A stretch of 64,000 nt of DNA from Hathewaya proteolytica DSM 3090 (GCF_900142225.1 NZ_FRAD01000005.1:1-64000), one strand, 5' to 3'. Shown: positions 35,156 to 43,925, counted from the stretch's first letter. The notes: a model not told the origin generated them from the sequence alone. Made by a program: numbers and translations.

Positions 35156-35300
35156 TATAATTACCTCCCTTCACCTAAGTTTAAAATTTGAAAAAATATA
35201 TTTTTGATATATATAATATATGAATACACCCCATTTTGAAGGCTACCCCCATATACACCTATTACATTGCATTAAAAAAGAAGGTACATATTAACCTTCT

Positions 35301-35870
35301 TTAATCTTCATATTGCTTTATTAACTTGTAGAATGTGGTTTTCTTTAATCCTAATAACTTCATACAGTCCACTGCTGTTATAGTCTTATCCTTATACATA
35401 CTATAATACTTATCCCAATTGTTTGGATAATCAATCGCTTTTCTGCCTTTATATTTTCCTTCTTGTACTGCTATATCTATACCTTCCCTTTGTCTATCTT
35501 TTATATAATCTCTCTCTAGCTGTGCCACTGCTCCAAAGATTGTTAACATAAACATACCTGTATTTGTGGTTGTGTCTATTGCTTCTTTTAAGCTAACAAA
35601 TATAACACCCTTAAAATTTAATTGTTCTGTAAGTTCTAGTAAGTCTTTTGTATTTCTAGCAAACCTACTTATGCTATCTACTATTACCTTATCACCTTGT
35701 TTTAGTTTACTCATTAACTTTTGTAAAACTGGTCTATCTGTTACATTCTTACCACTTACTTTTTCAATGTAAATATTATCCATACTGATATTCAATTCTT
35801 TTGCCTTTACTTCTTGTCTTATTGTATTTTGTTCCTTACTACTAACCCTTATATAAAAATATGTTTCCAT
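35301..35870 (-). CDS. Serine recombinase of the resolvase/invertase family
   Basis: This 189-residue small serine recombinase has the catalytic Ser in YIRVSSKEQN near residue 10. Conserved arginines lie in VDSISRFARN near 70, and ENxxRxR-like AQLERDYIKDRQREGI is near 118. A C-terminal helix-turn-helix (TAVDCMKLLGLKKTTFYKL) completes it. It splits the two terminase genes, an unusual place. A nested dyad resembling a res site lies directly upstream. It may resolve phage multimers, or be a passenger. Confidence 0.88.
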   Translation of the reverse strand: METYFYIRVSSKEQNTIRQEVKAKELNISMDNIYIEKVSGKNVTDRPVLQKLMSKLKQGDKVIVDSISRFARNTKDLLELTEQLNFKGVIFVSLKEAIDTTTNTGMFMLTIFGAVAQLERDYIKDRQREGIDIAVQEGKYKGRKAIDYPNNWDKYYSMYKDKTITAVDCMKLLGLKKTTFYKLIKQYED

Positions 35871-35912
35871 ATAATCACCTCATACTTTATTATAAGATAA
35901 TTATACATAAGT

Positions 35913-36025
35913 GTTCGTTTAAAGTCAATTATATTTTACGAACTATTTTATAATATTTTACTAACGTATTAATCGTATTTGTAAGCATTACAAAATAGTT
36001 CATCTAAACTATACTCTAAACGAAC
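35913..36025. promoter_or_regulatory. Nested inverted repeats, candidate res site
   Basis: Two nested inverted repeats share nearly one centre (about 35970). The outer is GTTCGTTTA (35913-35921) with TAAACGAAC (36017-36025); the inner is GAACTATTTT (35940-35949) with AAAATAGTTC (35992-36001). It lies 43 bases upstream of the serine recombinase start, the usual location of resolvase sites, and must also include that gene's promoter. Confidence 0.6.
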
Positions 36026-36075
36026 TGTTTATAAGTAAAAAAATAACAATAAAATTTTGATTTTAAATAGAGTGA

Positions 36076-36579
36076 TTACTCTAGTTCTTCTAATTCTTTA
36101 TTAATATCTTCTAAGTCGATGTTTATATTATTGTCTTGCACATTAACGACTTCTTGTCTATCCTTCCATCCCCATAGATTTTTCAAAGCAAATATGCCAC
36201 CAGTTGCACTAGAACGGTCATATAGTCTTTCCTCATAATACATAACCATAAATCGCTTCGCCCTTTTAATCAACTCGACATACTGTCTTCTTTCTTCCTC
36301 TGTCTTACTACTTAACCATCCATTCTTATCACATTCTGCATAATTTAATAAAGTTTGATAATCAATATCTAAATAAGCAGCAAGACCTGTCATCGTGTAA
36401 TGTAACTCTTTTTCTTTTGCCCAATCCCAATATTCATTTATCTTTTCTTCCATTTCTTTTGGACTAGAAAATTTCATTGGTTGTCCACCAAGCTTACCTT
36501 GAGATGATGGACTTCCATCTTTCTTTAATTTGACTTTATCAGATTTTTTATATCTTATTTTAACCTCTTTTTCAGCCAT
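36076..36579 (-). CDS. Terminase small subunit
   Basis: This 167-residue protein recognises phage DNA for packaging. The start at 36579 is favoured by AGGTGATA upstream. Typical segments are SPKEMEEKINEYWDWAKEKE, the helix-turn-helix region TGLAAYLDIDYQTLLNY and LKNLWGWKDRQEV near the end. In this phage it is separated from the large subunit by the serine recombinase gene. Confidence 0.88.
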   Translation of the reverse strand: MAEKEVKIRYKKSDKVKLKKDGSPSSQGKLGGQPMKFSSPKEMEEKINEYWDWAKEKELHYTMTGLAAYLDIDYQTLLNYAECDKNGWLSSKTEEERRQYVELIKRAKRFMVMYYEERLYDRSSATGGIFALKNLWGWKDRQEVVNVQDNNINIDLEDINKELEELE

Positions 36580-36710
36580 CCTTATCACCTACCTTCCAAT
36601 TACCTTATATAACCTTAATTATTTATATCTTAATGATATATCATTGCATTATTCTATAACTACCTTAAACCTATATCTTACTAACTTTTTACTATTTAAT
36701 TTCACGCATT

Positions 36711-36740
36711 AAAAAAGAATCCAATTAATTAGGATTCTTT
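36711..36740 (-). terminator. Terminator before the packaging module
   Basis: AAAGAATCC pairs with GGATTCTTT around an AT-rich loop, with U residues on the minus strand. It follows the 36757-38160 gene and separates it from terminase small subunit transcription. Confidence 0.75.
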
Positions 36741-36756
36741 CCATTACCAATAATAT

Positions 36757-38160
36757 TTAATAAGAATCAGTACTCCATACTTTATCAATAGCTCCGATGT
36801 CATATTTATCTTTATCTTTTGTATTTGACCAAACTTTAACACTATTAATATAATCCATTAGTATTTGTTTACTTTCATTCATTTCTAAATATAATACTTT
36901 ATTAAAAGTATATATTATATCCATGTCTATAGTCGTAAATTTTTTAGTATTTGATGTCCTAAGTTCTATCTCCTCTCTTTCATACATATCATAATCTATA
37001 TAAAAATAATATTTTGTATTTTTAAGTATATGATTTAGTATTTCTATGAACCTATTTATATTGGAGCGATTTATTGTAATAAAAAGCGTATCAAAAATAT
37101 CGCCTTTGTTTAAAACATTCATATCATAAAAAATATTAGAAAATTTCATTGTGAACTCTTTTAAAGAACACTGCAATAATAAAGTATCAAATGTTTTATA
37201 TTTATATTCAAACTGAATAATCTCATCTGTTATTTGTTTTAAAACAAGATTATATTTACTAAATATATCCATTATTCTATCTTCGAACCTTTTAATAAAC
37301 TCCTTCTTACATACATATTTAGCCATATCTTTTCTGATTTTTGCTGTTTCCTTTATCATGTTCAGTATTCCTTTACGTTCAGGTGTATTAATAAGAAAAT
37401 TTTCTATACTTTTAGTGCAAATATATTTATCAGTTGAATTTTCATGAACGAATTTTTCACATTTTTTAACGAACCATTCATATTCCTTCAAACAACCAGT
37501 AAATTTATTTAGATCCAGTTCGGAAATTTTTCTTGAAACATAAGACGTATAAATACTCTTACTTTTCCTCAAAATGTTTATAAAATCTTTATCATAATCT
37601 GTTGGTAGACTAATTTCATAAGAATCATATTTATTTTTCCATTCTTTAAACGTAATATTACCACAATTAAACCTTTTATCAAAGTTAATTATTCGTTCAA
37701 TCTTATCTATTTGATGACTCTTTATTAATTTTGCATATTCATCAGTTGTTATATTATATAAATTATTATCTAAATGAGGAAATTTTTTTATACAACTTGA
37801 TCCAACTAACATTTCGTTATGATTAAATAAATTTAATATGATAAACTTTTCTTTAGAATGGGGATTACCACATAATTCACACGGTTGATTAGTTGTCTCC
37901 TTATATTCCTTAGATCTCCACTCTTTAGATGACACTTCAATCATTTCATTTACAGCATCCGCACTAGAAAGCAAATCGTATTGATCTTTATATTTTGTTT
38001 TTATAGATTCTAAATCACAAACACTAATAGAACCTTTAAAAAGATTTAGTACACTTTTTAATTCCTTATCTCTGTCACAAATACTACTTTGCAATATTAA
38101 ATTCTTTTGTGGCTTAGTTAAAACTGTTTTTTTACTTTGGATTTTCTTTATATTTATCAT
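36757..38160 (-). CDS. Phage protein of unknown function with treble-clef-like zinc site
   Basis: This 467-residue protein is not recognised overall. Near residue 94 a four-ligand pattern appears: CELCG, then about 24 residues later NEMLVGSSCIKKF. This resembles small zinc ribbons found in phage nucleic-acid-binding proteins. The rest is mostly helical and Lys-rich, with many aromatic residues and no transmembrane segment. It is single-standing between two terminators, which suggests an independently expressed accessory gene. Confidence 0.55.
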   Translation of the reverse strand: MINIKKIQSKKTVLTKPQKNLILQSSICDRDKELKSVLNLFKGSISVCDLESIKTKYKDQYDLLSSADAVNEMIEVSSKEWRSKEYKETTNQPCELCGNPHSKEKFIILNLFNHNEMLVGSSCIKKFPHLDNNLYNITTDEYAKLIKSHQIDKIERIINFDKRFNCGNITFKEWKNKYDSYEISLPTDYDKDFINILRKSKSIYTSYVSRKISELDLNKFTGCLKEYEWFVKKCEKFVHENSTDKYICTKSIENFLINTPERKGILNMIKETAKIRKDMAKYVCKKEFIKRFEDRIMDIFSKYNLVLKQITDEIIQFEYKYKTFDTLLLQCSLKEFTMKFSNIFYDMNVLNKGDIFDTLFITINRSNINRFIEILNHILKNTKYYFYIDYDMYEREEIELRTSNTKKFTTIDMDIIYTFNKVLYLEMNESKQILMDYINSVKVWSNTKDKDKYDIGAIDKVWSTDSY

Positions 38161-38283
38161 CTCCTATTTTTTTCTTATAGAAGTATTATATCACAATATA
38201 CAGTATATTCAACTATCCATTTCACAATATATTGTTATTTTCTTATATGTTTTATGATACAACATAAAGATTTTACATAAAAC

Positions 38284-38308
38284 TAAAAGACAGTCTAAAA
38301 GGCTGTCT
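38284..38308 (-). terminator. Terminator after the 79-residue zinc-ribbon gene
   Basis: AGACAG and CTGTCT form a stem with a nine-base loop, and a run UUUU follows on the minus strand. It closes the 38326-38565 gene. Confidence 0.7.
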
Positions 38309-38325
38309 CAGTTATTGTTATTTAA

Positions 38326-38565
38326 TTAAACCATCTTTTTTGAAGCCGTATTTACATCGTTGACTTTTCTGTATCTTTCATCTGTAAAGGCTTCAGGATT
38401 TTTTGAATACTCTTGAATATAACCACATTCAGTACATACATATTTATCAGTGTAAGTTCCAGTTACAAAATTTGAATCATATGTAGGTATAACAGAAACT
38501 ACATTATCATTCACTGTTTTCAATAATTTACCTTGACATACTATACATTTTCTTTCCTTTTCCAT
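38326..38565 (-). CDS. Small zinc-ribbon phage protein
   Basis: This 79-residue protein has two CxxC knuckles, CIVCQGK near residue 8 and CTECGY near 45, forming a probable zinc ribbon. Between them is a beta-rich stretch (SVIPTYDSNFVTGTYTDKY). Function is unknown; such proteins often bind nucleic acid or protein partners. A ribosome site GAGGAT precedes the start. Confidence 0.65.
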   Translation of the reverse strand: MEKERKCIVCQGKLLKTVNDNVVSVIPTYDSNFVTGTYTDKYVCTECGYIQEYSKNPEAFTDERYRKVNDVNTASKKMV

Positions 38566-38609
38566 ATCTTATATCCTCTTTACATTTAAATTTATTATTT
38601 AAAATTTTT

Positions 38610-38777
38610 CTATAAGTTTCTTCCTACTTGTTCAAGTAATAATTTTATTGCATCATTAAATTCATCTTCAGTAATTATTCCTTTATCTATCAGTAATGAT
38701 GTCAACACATTTATTTTTATTTCATGCTCTGATATCATTATATCAGGTTTTTTTAACTCACACGTTACATCTTTCAT
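38610..38777 (-). CDS. Small phage protein with SHOCT-like helix pair
   Basis: This 55-residue gene has an excellent ribosome site (GGGGAGGTGG) before the ATG at 38777. The product is acidic, with the stretch LLIDKGIITEDEFNDAIKLL, similar to SHOCT-type short C-terminal modules that often mediate oligomerisation. No other domain fits in this length. It is not annotated by long-ORF criteria but is well supported by its start signals. Confidence 0.65.
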   Translation of the reverse strand: MKDVTCELKKPDIMISEHEIKINVLTSLLIDKGIITEDEFNDAIKLLLEQVGRNL

Positions 38778-38974
38778 CTTTTCCACCTCCCCTCGTAGAA
38801 ATTTACAGTTAATACATTACAGCCAATCTATATTTACTTTCCTACATTTTAACTGTATAACTATAATTTCTACAAAGTTCAGCAAATTCCTTCTAATATT
38901 CTTATTTTTATTCTAACATCTACTTGCCATTGCAAGTTATGTATTCTACCCTTATAATAACCGTATATAATTTC

Positions 38975-39106
38975 CTACTTCTTATCTCTTTCTTCTAATT
39001 CCTTAATCCAATCTTTATATAATCTATTAAATTCCAAATGATTTAGCTTGTACAATATTAATAATAAAATTGAAAATATGCATATAAAACAAATATATCC
39101 CATCAT
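38975..39106 (-). CDS. Very small membrane protein
   Basis: This 43-residue product starts at the ATG at 39106, directly after the stop of the GIY-YIG gene, so it is translationally coupled. A hydrophobic helix (about 4-21, YICFICIFSILLLILY) is followed by a charged tail (YKDWIKELEERDKK). Single-helix proteins of this type are common in phages; the role is unknown. Confidence 0.5.
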   Translation of the reverse strand: MMGYICFICIFSILLLILYKLNHLEFNRLYKDWIKELEERDKK

Positions 39107-39619
39107 TTATACCACATCCTTCCATTTTCTATAATGTATGATATTGCCCAAATGACTATAGCTGATTCCATACTCTTTTATTATATCTTCTTTAGAAACC
39201 TTACTATTCTTATATAAAGCTCTTATCTCTCTTACATCGTCTTCTGTTAGCTTATAGCTATAAGGCTTTTTATTAACAAAAGTTCTTCTTTTATTTAATA
39301 CTACACAACCATCTATTCGCCTATAATAATCTATCCAATCTTGCTCTATGTCTCTGGCAAATAATGTTTCATTTTCGCTTCTTCCTAAAACTTCTAATAC
39401 TTCAACCTTAACATTTTGAAACTGATTATATTTTTCTTGCAATACTTTACAATCGTGCACGTTTCGTTTTAGTTTACTTATATTGCCACTTAATCTATCG
39501 CCTAAATAACCACTGCCAATATAAACATAATTTGTATCGCTTTCTGCATCTACAACATGTATAGCATATACCCCTTCATTTCGTCTTAATTTACTATTAT
39601 AATTTAATATCTCTTCCAT
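39107..39619 (-). CDS. GIY-YIG endonuclease with C-terminal HTH, probable homing enzyme
   Basis: This 170-residue protein begins with the GIY-YIG core: GVYAIHV, then YVYIGSG, Arg in GDRLSGNISKL near residue 42 and a Glu/Asn-rich end. A second part (about 120-165) has LTEDDVREIRALYKN and EYGISYSHLGNIIHYRKW, a DNA-binding motif typical of phage homing enzymes. It is free-standing, not within an intron, and sits in the accessory region. It probably cuts related phage DNA to spread itself. Confidence 0.8.
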   Translation of the reverse strand: MEEILNYNSKLRRNEGVYAIHVVDAESDTNYVYIGSGYLGDRLSGNISKLKRNVHDCKVLQEKYNQFQNVKVEVLEVLGRSENETLFARDIEQDWIDYYRRIDGCVVLNKRRTFVNKKPYSYKLTEDDVREIRALYKNSKVSKEDIIKEYGISYSHLGNIIHYRKWKDVV

Positions 39620-39683
39620 TTGTCTTACTTCCTTTCTTATTTTTTATTATTAAATATTTATAAAATTTATTTTTATTTTCTTG

Positions 39684-39712
39684 TTGACATTGTAAATTCA
39701 ATATAGTATAAT
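39684..39712 (+). promoter_or_regulatory. Consensus sigma-A promoter on the antisense strand
   Basis: TTGACA (39684-39689), a 17-base spacer and TATAAT (39707-39712) make a perfect vegetative promoter on the plus strand, against the direction of all nearby genes. Transcription would start near 39719 and meet a strong hairpin at 39760-39791. Confidence 0.7.
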
Positions 39713-39759
39713 ATACTTGAGTAATAATGTAATAAATCATACAAAAATAAAAATAATAT

Positions 39760-39791
39760 AAGGGTATAAGATTTATTTTACTTATACCCTT
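39760..39791. terminator. Perfect hairpin after the 39825-40535 gene
   Basis: Eleven-base perfect arms AAGGGTATAAG and CTTATACCCTT enclose a ten-base loop. It is placed to end the minus-strand gene, with a moderately U-rich tract there. It also forms the only structured part of the short plus-strand transcript predicted from 39719. Confidence 0.65.
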
Positions 39792-39824
39792 CATGAAACC
39801 TCGCTTTTATAACCTTTTCCAATA

Positions 39825-40535
39825 TTAAGCTACTTCACTTTTCTTATTTCTTAATTCCTGTTCTTTTATTATTATCATGTTCATTACGTCATTCTTTTTG
39901 CTGTAATTATTTACGTTTACATTTAATGTATCAAGCATTTCTTCTTCATCATTTTTAATACTGATACTAAGTACAGTTTTATTTTTATTTAATTGACATT
40001 TATAACCATGTTTTGTAACATACTCTGCTATATCTTCTTGTTTCCAATCTTTATAAAGTACATTTAATGTCTCAAAAAATAATTTTACCAAGCTGTTGCA
40101 AAAGCACAACATTTCTTCATACCCTGCGTTTGTATTGTATCTAATAACCATATCTGCAGTTAAATTAGTGTATTCTGTAAACACTTTATTAAACATATCA
40201 GCTTCAATTTTTCCGTCATTTGCAGTCATTAATTTTGACAACTTACCAATTTTGTTTTTATAAATTGTTTTGCTTGTGCTTATGTACCTTTTACATTGCT
40301 TAATATTATTGTTGTATAAATAATTTATGCAATATAGTAATACATTTTTTGCGTCTGTATTGCTTAGTACATTTTCATCTTGGTCTATTGGAATAGTAAC
40401 TGTACTATCTTCACTTTCAATAATAATAATATTGCCATCTGACAGTTTGATGAATATTTCCTCGATATTCATCATTTCTGTTAATTCTGTTGTAATGCCC
40501 ATTATCTCATTGATTGTTTTCTGTAATTTTTTCAT
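39825..40535 (-). CDS. Phage protein of unknown function
   Basis: This 236-residue protein, mostly helical, carries an early short beta segment (IFIKLSDGNIIIIESED). No recognised domain is seen. A Lys-rich and Asn-rich composition matches its phage neighbours. The leader contains the conserved 20-base hairpin motif (40564-40583), and the ribosome site AAGGAG is close to the ATG. Confidence 0.5.
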   Translation of the reverse strand: MKKLQKTINEIMGITTELTEMMNIEEIFIKLSDGNIIIIESEDSTVTIPIDQDENVLSNTDAKNVLLYCINYLYNNNIKQCKRYISTSKTIYKNKIGKLSKLMTANDGKIEADMFNKVFTEYTNLTADMVIRYNTNAGYEEMLCFCNSLVKLFFETLNVLYKDWKQEDIAEYVTKHGYKCQLNKNKTVLSISIKNDEEEMLDTLNVNVNNYSKKNDVMNMIIIKEQELRNKKSEVA

Positions 40536-40563
40536 AAAATCTCCTTAAGGCTTAAGCCTGTTT

Positions 40564-40583
40564 GTTTAAAGTCCCATCGACTA
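40564..40583 (-). promoter_or_regulatory. Leader hairpin motif, copy 2
   Basis: Minus-strand TAGTCGATGGGACTTTAAAC, with stem AGTC/GACT and loop GATGG, ends 28 bases upstream of the 39825-40535 start codon. Stem and TTTAAAC tail match the copies at 31607 and 48365. Confidence 0.5.
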
Positions 40584-40839
40584 TTATTTTTTTAATATAT
40601 TTATCCCAAAAATGAATTTGGATCTAAATATTAAATTCGTATTACTATGCCTGCTTTCAATATTTTTTTAAAAGGAGCTTGTAGACTGAGTACAAACTCC
40701 AATTAATAAAAAATGAAAGAAAGTAATTATTATGTTATAAGCAAAATGGAAGTTAATTATAAATGTAATAATACCAATTTAATATTCAGTGTAAAAAAAA
40801 ATTCTTGACATTTGTTAGTTAAGTATGTTATATTTAAGA

Positions 40840-41063
40840 TTTATAGTACATTCTATATAAAAATAAGGGGTGATATTATAAAATATCCTCTCCTACCCCT
40901 TATTTCTCATCTAGATGTTATAGTTAACTCTTAAAATAATAGAAATACCTATCATCTTAAACTCTCCTAAAGAAAAATAAATAAAAAATTTACTTTCCTT
41001 CACAGAGTAACTTTCATTAAAACCCTGTAACCATTGGTATCACTAGATTACAGGGTTTTTTAA
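40840..41063 (+). ncRNA. Candidate plus-strand small RNA
   Basis: A promoter-like pair on the plus strand, TTGACA (40805-40810) and TTATAT (40828-40833) with a 17-base spacer, precedes about 220 non-coding bases. These contain a two-part hairpin (AAATAAGGGGT/ACCCCTTATTT at 40861-40905 with an inner GATATT/AATATC stem). They end at a terminator with 12-base perfect arms and a U run. No open frame of note lies inside. All neighbouring genes run the other way. It is a prediction from signals only. Confidence 0.45.
41019..41062. terminator. Bidirectional terminator after the RNA-polymerase-like gene
   Basis: Perfect 12-base arms AAAACCCTGTAA and TTACAGGGTTTT flank a 17-base loop, with six U on the plus strand and U-rich sequence on the minus strand. 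It ends the 41067-43793 gene and may also end the plus-strand small RNA. Confidence 0.8.
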
Positions 41064-41066
41064 CTG

Positions 41067-43793
41067 TTATTTTACTCCCTTTTTATCTTCCATAACAAAA
41101 ATACTTAAAAATATATCTTTATTGTTCTGATAAAGTAAATTAATTAAATCAGCATTTATTTCATGTTTTGCAAACTTATCAATTAAAATTTTCATATTTC
41201 CTTGCTTTATTTTTAAGTTTAATATATTACATTTAAAGTCTGATGTAAGTTCATTAATTTTATCCATCAAATCCTTTTTTATTTCTTTACTATCTGTCTT
41301 ACTTATTTGTTGCATTAAGTAATTTTTCTTATTTGTGTATTCTGCATACTTGCTTAAAATAGATTGTATTTGCTCGTATTTATATTTATTAGTAATATTA
41401 TTATCTAATAGCTTTACAATGTCTACATTATCAACTCGATTGCTGTCTTTAATTTTATTAATTTTATCTTCCAATAGACACATAAAACAATTTACTTTTA
41501 GTAATTTATCTATATCTTTGTTTATATCAAATGTATCTGATGTATACTTCCAAAAACTTGGTAAGGCATTTTTTTTATTAATTTTAACTTGCATACAATC
41601 TAATTTTTTAATATTATTAATTTGCTCTTGTAAATTCACATTATATTTTCTTTTGGCATTATCTATTGCTACCTGTGCTAAAACCGAACAAATACATACT
41701 ATATCTGCCAAATCTTTGTTTTTGCTATTCATATACCATGATAAAGCTATTTGAGCCATATTACTTGTTTTTCCTATATCAGCTTTGCTTTTTGCTAAAG
41801 CATTATCTATATCTGCCATATTCTTCATATTATTTTTATATTGTCTTTCATCTTGCTCAATACAATTAACAATAGTTGGATAATTATTCTGTGTGTATTT
41901 AGCAAAATTAACTATATCAACTTGATTAGTTGTTAAAATGAAGTCTGAGTCTTGGTCACTCCCATTGGCTCTGTCTTGAAAATCTGTTTTAATAAGATTA
42001 ACTGCTATGATATTATCTGTAAAATTAAAATATTTGTCCATTATTTCGTTTTTAGTATTAATTACAATTACAATATTATTAGGTGCATTATGTGGATTTC
42101 TAAAACAAGCCAATTTCTCATCCTCTGCAAATCTAGTAGTATAACAAGTATTTCCTTGTCCTAAACTATTATCTGTAAAGCTACTATCTAATACATTGTT
42201 TGTGTGTTTAACTTGTCCTACTGCATGTAATAACATTATATAAGGATTGCCTACGATAGTTAAGTTATCGCCATTTATAAGTAACTTTCCTGATTTTAGT
42301 TTATCCTTCCAGTCTCTTATCTGATATTTTTTATAATCTCTGAATAATTTTGTACCAACTATATTTTTATTTCTATTATATAAATCTATAAGCATTTGAT
42401 TAATATTCATTTCATTTTTTGTAGTATCTAAATACTTAATAAATTCATCAATATTATTTCGCATGTTATTCGTATAAATTAATGTGTTTTTAAGAATATT
42501 ATTTATATTAACTTTTTTTATATCTAAAGTATTTAACATTTGATATGACATTCTTTGTAAATTATTATATTTGCTTTCATGTTCTGTTTTAACTATTCCA
42601 AATAAATTATTATCATTTTCTACTGCCTTAATCCAATCTTCCATAGTTGCATTAAATTTTTCCCATTTCATGCTATTTTCCGTTGTTATTAGTTTGATAT
42701 TTTTAGCTAATAAATTTCTGCCATATCTATCTTTAATAGTAAACGTATTATAATCTAGTCCATTTTCTGCACAGTAGTCCATGAAGAATGATTGTATATT
42801 TGTATTAAACCCACAAGTCTTAAACATATGTTGTCTTAATAGTGCCATTCCTTTACCCTTCAAATCTCCAACAAATAAACTAGAATCTGCTAATGCTTGT
42901 CCATCAAATAGTGTATTCTTTAACTCATAATTATTATTATCTTCTGTATAACACTTATCATTTTTAACTTTTATCAGCTTACAACTATGTACAGAATAAC
43001 TTTCTAAATCATTAATTACTAATATTTCCGTTCTAGGGTTAATCTGAATTAAACTCTCTAAGCTACTAGCTGTAAGTGCTTTATATGCTTCCATCTCTAC
43101 CAATTTACAATCTTCATCTACATCAAACTCAATACCCATTTGTTGCCATTTATTAATTTTATCTACTAATTTTTCATTGATAAAGAATACCTCTCCAATT
43201 CTAGCTTTAGCACTTGTTCTGAACCAATACACATAATTTATTCTTTCGTCTAATACATACTGTTTATTTCCTTCATCATCTTTAACAATTCTTTTATTTT
43301 CATCTTTTTTAACTTTGTAGAAATCTAAGAAAAATCCATTTTGATATAATTGTTTTCTTACTTTTTCTTTCGTTATTTTTAAATCTGCTATTTTTTGTTC
43401 TAATTCTTTAATTTGTTCTGATAATATTTTTCTTTCTTTTCTACGTTGATTAATGATTTTAGTTTTACCTTTTACATCTGTAAATAATTTATCACCATGA
43501 ATACTTTCCTTCTTTTCTTTTTTCAAATCTGCTATTTTTTGTTCTAATTCTTTAATTTGTTCTGCATCTATATCATAACCATAAGAAAATTTAACATTAA
43601 TAATATCCCTTGTAGTATCCATTGTGCTTATATCTAACCCAATTTTATATAATTTGTTTAGCAATAAAGATTGATTAAATACTATATTATATATTTTATT
43701 TATAGTCTTCCCACATAAATTATTTTTTAATATACTACTACCTTCCAAATTTAATATTTTTACACTTTCAACCATTTTAATATCATTACACAT
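41067..43793 (-). CDS. Single-chain RNA-polymerase-like protein (YonO/cellular RdRp superfamily candidate)
   Basis: This 908-residue protein has landmarks of two-barrel (double-psi) polymerases. A DG motif (FDGQALADSSLF, Asp297) is followed by KGKGMALLRQHMFKTCGFNT with Arg320. Later, RNPHNAPNN near 565 precedes the catalytic-type triad D613-Q-D615-S-D617 (GSDQDSD) by about 47 residues. YonO and eukaryotic RdRps have DxDGD at this place; here Gly is replaced by Ser while the three Asp spacing is kept. The length is like SP-beta YonO. An N-terminal coiled coil (about 77-130) carries a duplicated heptad block. It probably transcribes phage genes. Divergence leaves real doubt; a structural comparison is needed to settle it. 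Confidence 0.62.
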   Translation of the reverse strand: MCNDIKMVESVKILNLEGSSILKNNLCGKTINKIYNIVFNQSLLLNKLYKIGLDISTMDTTRDIINVKFSYGYDIDAEQIKELEQKIADLKKEKKESIHGDKLFTDVKGKTKIINQRRKERKILSEQIKELEQKIADLKITKEKVRKQLYQNGFFLDFYKVKKDENKRIVKDDEGNKQYVLDERINYVYWFRTSAKARIGEVFFINEKLVDKINKWQQMGIEFDVDEDCKLVEMEAYKALTASSLESLIQINPRTEILVINDLESYSVHSCKLIKVKNDKCYTEDNNNYELKNTLFDGQALADSSLFVGDLKGKGMALLRQHMFKTCGFNTNIQSFFMDYCAENGLDYNTFTIKDRYGRNLLAKNIKLITTENSMKWEKFNATMEDWIKAVENDNNLFGIVKTEHESKYNNLQRMSYQMLNTLDIKKVNINNILKNTLIYTNNMRNNIDEFIKYLDTTKNEMNINQMLIDLYNRNKNIVGTKLFRDYKKYQIRDWKDKLKSGKLLINGDNLTIVGNPYIMLLHAVGQVKHTNNVLDSSFTDNSLGQGNTCYTTRFAEDEKLACFRNPHNAPNNIVIVINTKNEIMDKYFNFTDNIIAVNLIKTDFQDRANGSDQDSDFILTTNQVDIVNFAKYTQNNYPTIVNCIEQDERQYKNNMKNMADIDNALAKSKADIGKTSNMAQIALSWYMNSKNKDLADIVCICSVLAQVAIDNAKRKYNVNLQEQINNIKKLDCMQVKINKKNALPSFWKYTSDTFDINKDIDKLLKVNCFMCLLEDKINKIKDSNRVDNVDIVKLLDNNITNKYKYEQIQSILSKYAEYTNKKNYLMQQISKTDSKEIKKDLMDKINELTSDFKCNILNLKIKQGNMKILIDKFAKHEINADLINLLYQNNKDIFLSIFVMEDKKGVK
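43381..43564 (-). repeat. 40-bp direct repeat inside the polymerase-like gene
   Basis: Positions 43381-43420 and 43525-43564 are identical over 40 bases, 144 bases (48 codons) apart. Both encode the coiled-coil segment EQIKELEQKIADLK. Identity at DNA level indicates a recent duplication or conversion rather than protein-level convergence. Confidence 0.9.
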
Positions 43794-43925
43794 AATTTAC
43801 CTTACTTCCTTTCAATTTTTATTAGTTTTATTATTATTCCTTTTCTATTCACTGCAGCGAGATAATATCCACTTCACAAATCATGATCTAATTAATGATT
43901 ATAACCTGTTCCTTTAAAGGAAATG

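Noticed and set aside
39597..39794. A 65-codon minus-strand open frame upstream of the GIY-YIG gene
   Set aside because: Its sequence is a run of Tyr/Ile/Phe from AT-rich DNA, it covers an antisense consensus promoter and a terminator, and no ribosome site precedes it.
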